DNA of 64,000 bases. Origin: Sulfobacillus acidophilus (lineage in GTDB: Bacteria > Bacillota > Sulfobacillia > Sulfobacillales > Sulfobacillaceae). Positions 18,537 through 25,922 of the stretch are shown here, piece after piece. Position numbers and translations under genes: made by a program. The number at the start of each line of letters is the position of its first letter. Positions within the stretch are counted from its first letter, which is position 1. Where the stretch lies: contig PXYV01000003.1 of NCBI GenBank assembly GCA_003023745.1, forward strand, positions 54,867 to 118,866, read 5' to 3'. The notes under the pieces are model-generated. The model saw only the letters and a program-made list of their open reading frames with translations. It did not search any database and had not been told where the DNA came from.

Positions 18537-19787
18537 ATCGATTCTCTACAGCATACCGGTCAAGGCCTCACGCTTGCATTTGACGATGTTCCGTCCGTCA
18601 GCACGACCGCGCTTGCTTTTTTTGTTGCGGCAGGCAGCCGTGACGAGACACCTGAGGAGTGGGGTACTGCACATCTTTTGGAACACCTCCTCTTTAAAGG
18701 CGCGGGACAATGGGATGGACGTGCTATTGCACAGGCAATGGATCGGTTAGGATCTGACATTAACGCCTTTACGACCCGGGACTACACGTGTTTTCATGCA
18801 CGAGTGCTCAATCCAGAAGCTGTTACTGCCTATCGGTTGTTAAAGGCGATGGTGACTGACGCTTGGATTTTGGCAGACGATGTGCAACGTGAAAAAAATG
18901 TCATCCTCGAAGAGATGCGCGAGAGTCAAGACGATCCCGATGACGTCCTGGAGGAATTGTTGACGCGCGCCCTGTATCAAGATGACAGCTTTACCCATGA
19001 CGTCTTAGGTACCCCGGATCACGTGCGCAGGGTCAACGTCGCGCGCATCCGTGCGTTCTATCAGCGCTACTACCGCCCCGAGTATATGGTATTAGCCGTC
19101 TCCGGCGGAGGGCGCGACGCGGTCTTGAACGAAGCCAGGCGCGATTTTGTCGGCTCGGGGGTTCAGACGGCGTTGCCGCGGCAACGCCCGGCGCCAGTTC
19201 TGCAGCTGACACGTACTCACCAGGTCCAGGATTTGGAGCAGGTGCGCTTGGGGCTAGCCGTCAGTGCGCCGGCACGCTATACAACAGAGTATGCTACGGC
19301 GCTGGTCGCGACGGCCATTTTGGGCGGACAAAACAATTCGCGCTTATGGCAACGCCTGCGCGAAGAAGAAGGGCTTGTCTATACCGTGGGTACACAGTAT
19401 ACACCCGATTTTGACTTCGGCGATATGGCCACCTATTTGGCGGTTGCACCGGATAACGTGGATCGTGCGATGGATGCGTTAAACGAAGAATTCGTCCGGA
19501 TGGCCGAGGCCGGGCCCACTCACGACGAGTTGACCCAGACGTGTCGGGCGCTATACACCATGCTCGTGATGGCGCACGAAGACCCAGACACGCGAGTGAT
19601 GCGACTAGGACGTCACGGGCTTGACCAAGTGCTGCCCTGGGATTTCGATACCGTTGCAGCCAAATTGTCCGAAGTCCAAGGCGATGCCGTGAAAGCACTG
19701 ACCCGCCGCTGGACGCACTGGAGCGATGTTGCCTCGGCTTGGGTTGGTCCGGTGCCGCAATCGCCGCGTTGGGTGGAGTGGGGATAG
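18537..19787 (+). CDS. mlpA: M16-family zinc peptidase (YmxG/MlpA-like), start codon abnormal
   Basis: This is an insulinase/processing-peptidase family protein with the inverted zinc motif HLLEH and the downstream Glu in NVILEEM. Conserved M16 sequence (GLTLAFDDVPSVSTTALAFF, then AAGSRDE) extends upstream of the first ordinary start codon, TTG 18678, which is inside the HLLEH motif. In this frame the stop TAG 18495-18497 is followed by no ATG, GTG or TTG before 18678. AUC 18537 sits 5 bases after GGAG and gives an N-terminus of the usual length (416 aa in total), so I place the start there. A frameshift from ATG 18466 or a sequence error are the alternatives. The ylxY-mlpA order supports the assignment. 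Confidence 0.8.
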   Translation: MDSLQHTGQGLTLAFDDVPSVSTTALAFFVAAGSRDETPEEWGTAHLLEHLLFKGAGQWDGRAIAQAMDRLGSDINAFTTRDYTCFHARVLNPEAVTAYRLLKAMVTDAWILADDVQREKNVILEEMRESQDDPDDVLEELLTRALYQDDSFTHDVLGTPDHVRRVNVARIRAFYQRYYRPEYMVLAVSGGGRDAVLNEARRDFVGSGVQTALPRQRPAPVLQLTRTHQVQDLEQVRLGLAVSAPARYTTEYATALVATAILGGQNNSRLWQRLREEEGLVYTVGTQYTPDFDFGDMATYLAVAPDNVDRAMDALNEEFVRMAEAGPTHDELTQTCRALYTMLVMAHEDPDTRVMRLGRHGLDQVLPWDFDTVAAKLSEVQGDAVKALTRRWTHWSDVASAWVGPVPQSPRWVEWG

Positions 19788-19796
19788 GGGGAGGCT

Positions 19797-20168
19797 ATGA
19801 CTGACCGGTTAGCAGACATTTTCATGTGGCAGCAACGTTTTAACGAAACCGTTCGACGCGACCGCCAGTTAACGCTCTCATCGGCGGAGTGGATTCAAAA
19901 AGAGGCTATGGCCCTCATGGTGGAATTAGGTGAAGTGCTAGAAGAGAGTCGCTACAAGTGGTGGAAAAACCCTGAACCTATCGAGCGCGACAAGCTGCAT
20001 GAGGAACTCGTCGATGTCTTGCACTTTTTTATTAGCATGTGCATTGATGCGGGATTGGACGCCCAAACCCTATACGAGGGCTACTTAGCAAAAAATCGCG
20101 AAAACTTTCGCCGCCAGCAAGGGTTATCTGATCGAAGCGGGTATAAGCGAGAGACGGATTCGGTCTGA
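19797..20168 (+). CDS. dUTPase-like NTP pyrophosphatase (dimeric, all-alpha type)
   Basis: This 123-aa helical protein matches the dimeric dUTPase/MazG-like superfamily. It has EWIQKEAMALMVELGEVLEE, a KWWK motif, the metal-binding EELVDVLHFF and KNRENFRRQQG near the end. These enzymes hydrolyse dUTP or similar NTPs to the monophosphate, removing noncanonical nucleotides. The ATG follows GGGGGAGG and starts 9 bases after the M16 stop, so it is probably in the same operon. The dUTPase rather than general MazG assignment rests on the LHFF and KN..NF motifs. Confidence 0.8.
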   Translation: MTDRLADIFMWQQRFNETVRRDRQLTLSSAEWIQKEAMALMVELGEVLEESRYKWWKNPEPIERDKLHEELVDVLHFFISMCIDAGLDAQTLYEGYLAKNRENFRRQQGLSDRSGYKRETDSV

Positions 20169-20213
20169 GAACGGTGGCGGACGCATACGCTCTGGTGAGG
20201 GAGGCGCGCAGTG

Positions 20214-20471
20214 ATGCGGATGAGCGAATTGTCGTCCAAAGATATTGTTAATCTGAGCGACGGCGGACGATTGGGTACTTTGGGGGACAGTGATTTGGTA
20301 ATTAATCCGGAAACGGGAGCGATTGAAGCGATCATCATTGGTTCGCGCAGAGGCCTCAGTCGCGGACTCAAAATTGAAATTCCTTGGAGTGCGATTCGCC
20401 GCGTCGGACCGGAAGTCATGATTGTCGATTTGGCTGAGGTGCCAAAAATCGCATCGGCTGGGCGAAACTAA
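20214..20471 (+). CDS. ymxH: YlmC/YmxH family PRC-barrel sporulation protein
   Basis: This 85-aa protein has the YlmC/YmxH signature: SELSSKDIVNLSDGGRLG, GAIEAIIIGS and IPWSAIRRVGPEVMIVD. The fold is a PRC barrel, common in small proteins linked to RNA metabolism and sporulation. The exact function is unknown. ATG 20214 or the adjacent GTG 20211 could start it; AGGGAGG (20197-20203) suits either. Its place just before dpaA matches Bacillus ymxH-spoVFA. Confidence 0.85.
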   Translation: MRMSELSSKDIVNLSDGGRLGTLGDSDLVINPETGAIEAIIIGSRRGLSRGLKIEIPWSAIRRVGPEVMIVDLAEVPKIASAGRN

Positions 20472-20534
20472 ATGCGTGTTCTGCATGGCCTGTTTCATAC
20501 TACCTGCGTAGGTCAGTTATGAAGGAGGCACGAG

Positions 20535-21014
20535 ATGTCTAAAACAGTGGTTGGAGCCTTTGATGAGCACGCCACCGCCGATAAGGTGGTACAGGAACTG
20601 CAGCGGCGGGGCGTGCGAGATAGCGAGATCTCGGTCGTGTCCAAACACGACGGCCACACCGAACAAGGTCATCCCACCGGCCACGGAACAAACGACCTAT
20701 CGCGTGGCATTGGGTGGGGTGCCGCTAGCGGAGGAGCCGTCGGACTTCTCGCCAGTGCGGGGGCACTGGCTATTCCCGGAATCGGGCCAATTTTAGCGAT
20801 GGGTCCCTTGGCCGCGACGCTAACCGGCGCCGCCACGGGAGGCTTGGTGGGTGGCCTGATGGACTACGGCATTCCCAAAAAAGAAAGCGAACATCTTGAA
20901 CAGCGCGTCAAGCGCGGTGCAGTGCTGGTGTCCGTCCGCGCCGACACCGGAGAAGTTGACAAAGCAAAGCAGTTGTTTGAGGAGCACGGCGCCCACGATA
21001 TTTACGTGCATTAA
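20535..21014 (+). CDS. Glycine-zipper general stress protein (YflT-like)
   Basis: This is a 159-aa protein. The first 50 residues (TVVGAFDEHATADKVVQEL) and the last 40 (RGAVLVSVRADTGEVDKAKQLFEEHGAHDI) form the alpha/beta halves seen in general stress proteins of the YflT/DUF1269-like type. The middle is a Gly/Ala-rich hydrophobic glycine-zipper segment of about 60 residues that could insert in membrane. AAGGAGG precedes the ATG. A strong terminator follows. It separates ymxH from dpaA and is not part of the Bacillus order. The role is probably stress related, but this is inferred only from family. Confidence 0.65.
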   Translation: MSKTVVGAFDEHATADKVVQELQRRGVRDSEISVVSKHDGHTEQGHPTGHGTNDLSRGIGWGAASGGAVGLLASAGALAIPGIGPILAMGPLAATLTGAATGGLVGGLMDYGIPKKESEHLEQRVKRGAVLVSVRADTGEVDKAKQLFEEHGAHDIYVH

Positions 21015-21016
21015 AG

Positions 21017-21049
21017 GAGGAGAGGCGCTTGCCTCTCCTCATTCTTTTG
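21017..21049 (+). terminator. Intrinsic terminator after the stress protein gene
   Basis: Perfect 10-bp stem GAGGAGAGGC (21017-21026) with GCCTCTCCTC (21031-21040), GCTT loop, then ATTCTTTT. It separates this unit from the dipicolinate/lysine operon. Confidence 0.9.
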
Positions 21050-21103
21050 CGCCGCAATGGCACTCCCCCGCAGTCCACTTCGTATGATAAGTGAGGACTG
21101 ACG

Positions 21104-22015
21104 ATGGGGAGTGGAAAAATGCTAAGAATTGTCGTGGCGGGCGGTGACACTCGCGATGTCTGGTTATGTCAGATGCTGCGCGCCCGCGGATATGACGTAT
21201 GCACCTGGGGCATTCGCGCAGGCAGCATACCGCCATTTGACCCAAGCCATGATATCCCGCCTCGCTTACTAATCGGACCGATGACCGGAATTACAGATGA
21301 TGGGCGTTTGCAAGCTGCCGAAGAGGACATCACCCTCTCCGACCAGTTTTTGCAGCAAATGGGTCGCGGCTCGTTATTAGCCGCAGGCTTAATTGGCAAC
21401 CGCTTAGCTCGGCGCTGTCGCGACCTCGGCATCGGCGTCATACAATATCGCTTAACCCCCAGCTTCATGTGGCTTAACGCCGTGCCCACCGCCGAAGGCG
21501 CGATTCAAGCGGCTATCGGCCGATCGGGGCGAACCCTATTTGCGCGACCCATCGGCGTCATTGGACTGGGCCGGGTTGGCCTTATTCTGTCCGACCGTCT
21601 ATCGCGTTACGGCGCGCAACCAATCATCTTTGACCGCAGTGGCGAAAAGCGCGCCATGGCCCGCGCGTTAGGATACCCCGCCTACGCTATTGGTGACCTG
21701 CCCCGCCCCGCGATCGATGGAGTATTTAACACGGCGCCAGCCCCAGTCTTAGACACGAGTTGGTTTGACGAGGCAGGACCGCGCTGGATTATTGATTTAG
21801 CGTCAATTCCAGGGGGGTTAGTGCCAGAATTACGAACGTCGGCCGTGGTACCCGACCGGTATGAACAAATTCTCAGCATCCCCGGCAAGGTTGCGCCCAT
21901 TAGAGCAGCCGAAATCGTTTTTGAGACCTTGCTATTGGCTTTGGAGGAGGAATGGCATGATGGCACGCCTGTCGGGAGTGCGGGTTGGCGTCGCAATGGC
22001 GGCCTCCCACTGTAA
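21104..22015 (+). CDS. dpaA: Dipicolinate synthase subunit A
   Basis: With DpaB this enzyme oxidises dihydrodipicolinate to dipicolinic acid in the mother cell for the spore core. The protein is 303 aa with a Rossmann dinucleotide-binding motif (GVIGLGRVGL) near residue 150 and the family ending DLASIPGG. ATG 21104 and ATG 21119 are both possible; the second has GGGGAG 8 bases upstream. CGTATGATA near 21080 loosely resembles a sigma-K -10 element, which would fit the known mother-cell expression; this is weak evidence. The 3' end overlaps dpaB by 59 bases. Confidence 0.95.
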   Translation: MGSGKMLRIVVAGGDTRDVWLCQMLRARGYDVCTWGIRAGSIPPFDPSHDIPPRLLIGPMTGITDDGRLQAAEEDITLSDQFLQQMGRGSLLAAGLIGNRLARRCRDLGIGVIQYRLTPSFMWLNAVPTAEGAIQAAIGRSGRTLFARPIGVIGLGRVGLILSDRLSRYGAQPIIFDRSGEKRAMARALGYPAYAIGDLPRPAIDGVFNTAPAPVLDTSWFDEAGPRWIIDLASIPGGLVPELRTSAVVPDRYEQILSIPGKVAPIRAAEIVFETLLLALEEEWHDGTPVGSAGWRRNGGLPL

Positions 22016-22550
22016 TTTAGGACGCGCAGTCGCTACAATGAAGGAGTTGGTCGATGAAGGAGCGCACGTGACACCGATTGTGTCACCGAGCATTTTAAGC
22101 GTTGCGACGCGGTTTGGCACGCCTGATTTCTGGCGCGAAGAAATCGCGCACAGCAGCAATCACGAGCTGTTGGTGTCGATTCCTGATGTTGAGCCCAGCG
22201 GTCCGCAACATTGGTTTGATGTCGTCTTGGTAATGCCGTGTACGGGGAATACCCTAGCCAAAATTGCCAATGCCATTAATGACTCGCCGGTCACAATGGC
22301 GGTCAAAGCACAGTTGCGCAATGGGCGAGCGGTTTTGCTGGCCATAACGTCCAACGATTTACTCGGCATGAATGCGATGAATCTAGGACGCCTTTTGGCA
22401 TGCCGCAACATCTACTTTGTTCCCTTTGGCCAGGATGATCCGGTCAATAAACCGCGCTCGCTGGATGCGCATTTGGAGTTGGTTGTGGCCAGCATTGAGG
22501 CGGCCATGCAAGGGCTGCAGGTTCAACCGCTGCTGGTGCCGTGGAAATAA
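21957..22550 (+). CDS. dpaB: Dipicolinate synthase subunit B (flavoprotein)
   Basis: This 197-aa protein belongs to the flavoprotein family of SpoVFB (VGVAMAASHCNLGRAV; VLVMPCTGNTLAKIANAI; KAQLRNGRAVLLAITSND). It forms dipicolinate synthase with DpaA. ATG 21957 follows a strong GGAGGAGG (21943-21950); the frame is open upstream but that lies in dpaA. The 59-base overlap with dpaA implies translational coupling of the two subunits. Confidence 0.95.
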   Translation: MMARLSGVRVGVAMAASHCNLGRAVATMKELVDEGAHVTPIVSPSILSVATRFGTPDFWREEIAHSSNHELLVSIPDVEPSGPQHWFDVVLVMPCTGNTLAKIANAINDSPVTMAVKAQLRNGRAVLLAITSNDLLGMNAMNLGRLLACRNIYFVPFGQDDPVNKPRSLDAHLELVVASIEAAMQGLQVQPLLVPWK

Positions 22551-22570
22551 CTTGAGGAGTGTGACGATAG

Positions 22571-23590
22571 GTGTCGGGTTATCGGATTGCCATAGTGGGG
22601 GCAACGGGCTTAGTAGGTCAAACGCTGTTGCAGGTTTTAGAGGATACGGGCGTCCCGGTCGCGACTCTGGTGGCGCTGGCCCGGGAAGGGGAGGGGCGCT
22701 TCGTTGAGTTCGGCCAGGATCGCATTGCCGTGGAGCCGCTCGAACGCATGGACTGGGGGCGGGTCGACGTCGCATTTTTTGCGGCCGGCAACGCTGTCAG
22801 TGCACAGTATGCGCCCCAAGCGACCCAAGCCGGGGTAACCGTGATTGATAAGTCGAGTTATTGGCGGATGGATCCGCATGTACCGTTGGTGGTTCCGGAG
22901 GTCAATGGGGCAGCCATTGGCGATTCATTGCTTATTGCCAGCCCTAATTGCTCAACCATTCAATTGGTCATTGCGTTAGCACCCATCCAGGCGCGGTTCG
23001 GCGTAAAACGCGTGGTAGTCTCCACGTATCAGGCGGTTTCGGGGACGGGACGGGACGCTGTGGAGGAATTAGAGCAGCAAACGCGTGCACAAGTGTCTGG
23101 GGGTTCGGTATCACCCGAAGTCTATCCCGTGACGATCGCGCACAACGTCTTGCCCTGGTGTGATCGGTTCGGTGAAGCCGATTATACCGGCGAAGAGTGG
23201 AAATTGATGCGTGAAACGGAGAAGATCATGGGGCAAAATCTTCGTCTATCCGCAACCGCGGTGCGTGTCCCGGTGTACGTGGGCCATGCCGAATCGGTTT
23301 ACCTCGAGACGGAGCAGCCGTGGTCGTTAGAGGAGATTCGAGAGGCTTTGAAAACCGGTCCATCGGTTCGAATCGTCGACGACCCGGTGCACGGCGCCGT
23401 CCCGACCCCGCTCGACGCCGCCGGGCAAGACGATGTGCTGGTCGGCCGAATCCGTGCCGATTTACACGAATCGCGCGGGTTGCACTTGTTCGTGGTGGCT
23501 GACAACTTGCGCCGAGGAGCTGCCAGCAACGCCGTCGACATTATGCGTTTCATCGGGACACGCCGCAATCAGGACATCCCGGCCCGATGA
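22571..23590 (+). CDS. asd: Aspartate-semialdehyde dehydrogenase
   Basis: Asd reduces aspartyl phosphate to aspartate semialdehyde, the branch point to lysine, diaminopimelate, threonine and methionine. The protein is 339 aa with NADP-binding GATGLVGQTL at the start and the catalytic Cys in SPNCST near residue 127. GTG 22571 is preceded by GAGGAG. The order dpaAB-asd-dapG-dapA puts the whole route from aspartate to dipicolinate in one operon. Confidence 0.97.
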   Translation: MSGYRIAIVGATGLVGQTLLQVLEDTGVPVATLVALAREGEGRFVEFGQDRIAVEPLERMDWGRVDVAFFAAGNAVSAQYAPQATQAGVTVIDKSSYWRMDPHVPLVVPEVNGAAIGDSLLIASPNCSTIQLVIALAPIQARFGVKRVVVSTYQAVSGTGRDAVEELEQQTRAQVSGGSVSPEVYPVTIAHNVLPWCDRFGEADYTGEEWKLMRETEKIMGQNLRLSATAVRVPVYVGHAESVYLETEQPWSLEEIREALKTGPSVRIVDDPVHGAVPTPLDAAGQDDVLVGRIRADLHESRGLHLFVVADNLRRGAASNAVDIMRFIGTRRNQDIPAR

Positions 23591-24816
23591 GAATTGTTGT
23601 GCAAAAATTTGGCGGCACCTCGATTCAAGACCCCGCTCAGCGAACAGTGGCCGCACATTGGGTGGTCAAAGCCGCAGAAGCAGGATATCATCCGGTGGTG
23701 GTGGTCTCGGCCATGGGGCGGGCCGGCGATCCCTATGCAACCGACACTTTGTTAAGTCTGGTGCACTCGTTGCCCCCGCCGCCAGCTTCGGAAACGGATT
23801 TGCTTTTACACTGTGGGGAACTGATTAGTGCGGTTGTCATGGCAGGACATTTGCGCCAGGCCGGCGTCGCAGCGCAAGTCTTAACCGGAGCCCAAGCCGG
23901 TATTTATACGGATGACCGACACGGTGACGCGCAAATTATACGCCTTGATCCGGCTCAACTGCTGACGGTTCTAACCGCAGGGCGCGTTCCCGTGGTTGCC
24001 GGCTATCAAGGCATCGGGACCGACGAATTGGTCACTACGTTGGGCCGCGGTGGAAGTGACACGACGGCGGTCGCACTGGGTGCCGCAGTGGGAGCAGAGG
24101 TGGTCGAAATTTTTACCGACGTCGATGGGATTAAAACGGCTGACCCGCGGATTGTGCCAGAGGCCCGCACAATTCCGGACATCGATTATCACGAGGTCTT
24201 CCAACTCGCTAATTTAGGTGCGCGCGTGATCCATCCGCGGGCGGTTGAACTTGCGCGCCAGTTTTCCGTACCGGTCCGAGTGCGCTCGACCTTCTCGCCT
24301 TCGACGGGAACGCTGATTGCGCCTGGCCGCGGTGGGCTCGATTCGTGGGCTCACCGTGACCCCGACCGGGCGGTCACGGGAATCACCCATCTGAGCAATC
24401 TGGTGCAATTTCGGGTGGTCAGGCCTGAACTCGAAGAAGAGTGGGGATATCGGCTCTTTGCCCGGTTGGGCCAGCGCGGCGTCTCAGTCGATTTGATTAA
24501 CTTGTTTCCGGAGCAGGTCTATTTTTGTGTGACCGAAAACCTTCGGCCCGTGGTTGCCGTGGCTTTGCAGGAATTGGGACTTCCTTACGAAATCTTTGAC
24601 GATCGCGCGAAGGTTTCAGTGGTCGGCTCGGCCATTCAAGGATTGCCCGGCGTCGTCGGGCGTGTAATGGAAGCGCTGTCCAAAGAGGGGATCCAAGTCC
24701 TGCAGTCGGCTGACTCTCACGCAACCATTACGCTGTTGTTAGATCGCAAGAATGTGGAGGTGGCGGTGCGAGCTTTGCACCACCAGTTTAATCTGGATCG
24801 GGAGGCATCATCATGA
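23587..24816 (+). CDS. dapG: Aspartate kinase (DapG-like)
   Basis: Aspartate kinase phosphorylates aspartate in the first step to lysine/DAP. The protein is 409 aa: kinase domain with VVQKFGGTSI at the N-terminus and GRGGSDTTAVALGAA, then two ACT domains (about 265-409) that bind allosteric amino acids. Position between asd and dapA matches Bacillus dapG, so DAP feedback is expected but not shown. The ATG overlaps the asd stop (ATGA). Confidence 0.95.
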   Translation: MRIVVQKFGGTSIQDPAQRTVAAHWVVKAAEAGYHPVVVVSAMGRAGDPYATDTLLSLVHSLPPPPASETDLLLHCGELISAVVMAGHLRQAGVAAQVLTGAQAGIYTDDRHGDAQIIRLDPAQLLTVLTAGRVPVVAGYQGIGTDELVTTLGRGGSDTTAVALGAAVGAEVVEIFTDVDGIKTADPRIVPEARTIPDIDYHEVFQLANLGARVIHPRAVELARQFSVPVRVRSTFSPSTGTLIAPGRGGLDSWAHRDPDRAVTGITHLSNLVQFRVVRPELEEEWGYRLFARLGQRGVSVDLINLFPEQVYFCVTENLRPVVAVALQELGLPYEIFDDRAKVSVVGSAIQGLPGVVGRVMEALSKEGIQVLQSADSHATITLLLDRKNVEVAVRALHHQFNLDREASS

Positions 24817-25718
24817 TGAACTGGCCGCACATCATTACGGCTCTGATCACGCCATATGACCCGCTGGGGCGGGTCAACCCCGAGAAGGCCGCCGAGATCG
24901 CCCTGACACTGTGGGGACAAGGATCCGGCGGCTTTGTTGTTGCGGGCTCGACGGGCGAAGCCTATGCGCTGTCATTGGACGAACGACGCGCTCTATTTCT
25001 GCAGGTGCGCGCGGCATTGCCCGCGGATATCCCCGTATGGATGGGTGTTGGCACTAACGATACCCGCAGCTCCATTGAGTTGACTGAAGCCGCCAGCGCC
25101 TGGGGCGCAGATGGGATGTTAGTCGTTGCTCCATACTACAATAGACCCCCAAATGACGGACTGAAGACCCATTTTGTGGAAATCGCCCGGCATACGGCAA
25201 AGCCGGTGATGATTTATGACGTGCCGGGGAGAACCGGGATCGCGGTCTTACCCGAAGTCGTGGTAGACGCACATCGCCAAGCAGAAAATATTGCGGCGGT
25301 AAAAGAAGCGGCGGGCAGCGTCGCGTGCCTGACGGCCATGCACCAACAATTGCCGTCCGATATAAAATTGTACGCAGGTGACGACGCCCTTTTGCTGCCG
25401 GCGTTAGCGGTTGGGGCCTACGGCATCGTCTCCGTCGTGTCACACGTAGCCGCCCCCCATATGACTGCCCTCATCGAAGCGTTTCACAGCGGCCACCTGA
25501 GACAGGCGTTGAGTTGGCATGAGTCGCTTTGGCCTGTATGCCAGCTGCTCTTTGCCCAGTCGAATCCCATTCCCGTCAAGTGGCTGCTTAATCGCTTGGG
25601 GTGGGAGGTGGGCGGGGTGCGCCCCCCTTTGGTCATGCTGGACGACCACCACTTCTCTGCGTTATGGGCGAGCTACGAGCGCATACAAAGTGACCGTTCC
25701 GCGCTCAATGCGAGCTGA
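24813..25718 (+). CDS. dapA: 4-hydroxy-tetrahydrodipicolinate synthase
   Basis: DapA condenses pyruvate with aspartate semialdehyde. The protein is 301 aa, a TIM barrel with GSTGEAYAL, PYYNRP, IYDVPGRTG (Tyr near 134) and the Schiff-base Lys near 164 in AAVKEAAG. The ATG overlaps the dapG stop (ATGATGA). It is the last gene of the operon; a new promoter lies 39 bases after its stop. Confidence 0.97.
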   Translation: MMNWPHIITALITPYDPLGRVNPEKAAEIALTLWGQGSGGFVVAGSTGEAYALSLDERRALFLQVRAALPADIPVWMGVGTNDTRSSIELTEAASAWGADGMLVVAPYYNRPPNDGLKTHFVEIARHTAKPVMIYDVPGRTGIAVLPEVVVDAHRQAENIAAVKEAAGSVACLTAMHQQLPSDIKLYAGDDALLLPALAVGAYGIVSVVSHVAAPHMTALIEAFHSGHLRQALSWHESLWPVCQLLFAQSNPIPVKWLLNRLGWEVGGVRPPLVMLDDHHFSALWASYERIQSDRSALNAS

Positions 25719-25756
25719 CACATGCTCCCCAGAGCAGCCAAGACGATCTGCCGCCA

Positions 25757-25785
25757 TTGCATTGCCCGTAGGCGCAGGGTATAAT
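25757..25785 (+). promoter_or_regulatory. Strong sigma-A-type promoter upstream of RNase J
   Basis: TTGCAT (25757-25762), 17-base spacer, TATAAT (25780-25785). It is the best promoter match in the window. Transcripts would start near 25792 and meet a hairpin about 100 bases later. Confidence 0.7.
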
Positions 25786-25890
25786 ACTCTCGATGACTTA
25801 GTGCTCGGCGGGAAATACAACCTCGTGGGTGGCATGTTTGTGGGCGGGGCCAACACCTGAGGCGCAGCGTTTTATGACCCCTGGCATAAG

Positions 25891-25922
25891 TCCCTAGTCA
25901 ACGAACGACTAGGGGCGTTTTC
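25891..25922 (+). terminator. Leader hairpin / attenuator before RNase J
   Basis: Stem CCCTAGTC (25892-25899) with GACTAGGG (25907-25914), 7-base loop, then GCGTTTTC. It can act as a terminator of the roughly 130-base leader, or mask the AGGGG that would serve the TTG start at 25923. Confidence 0.65.
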
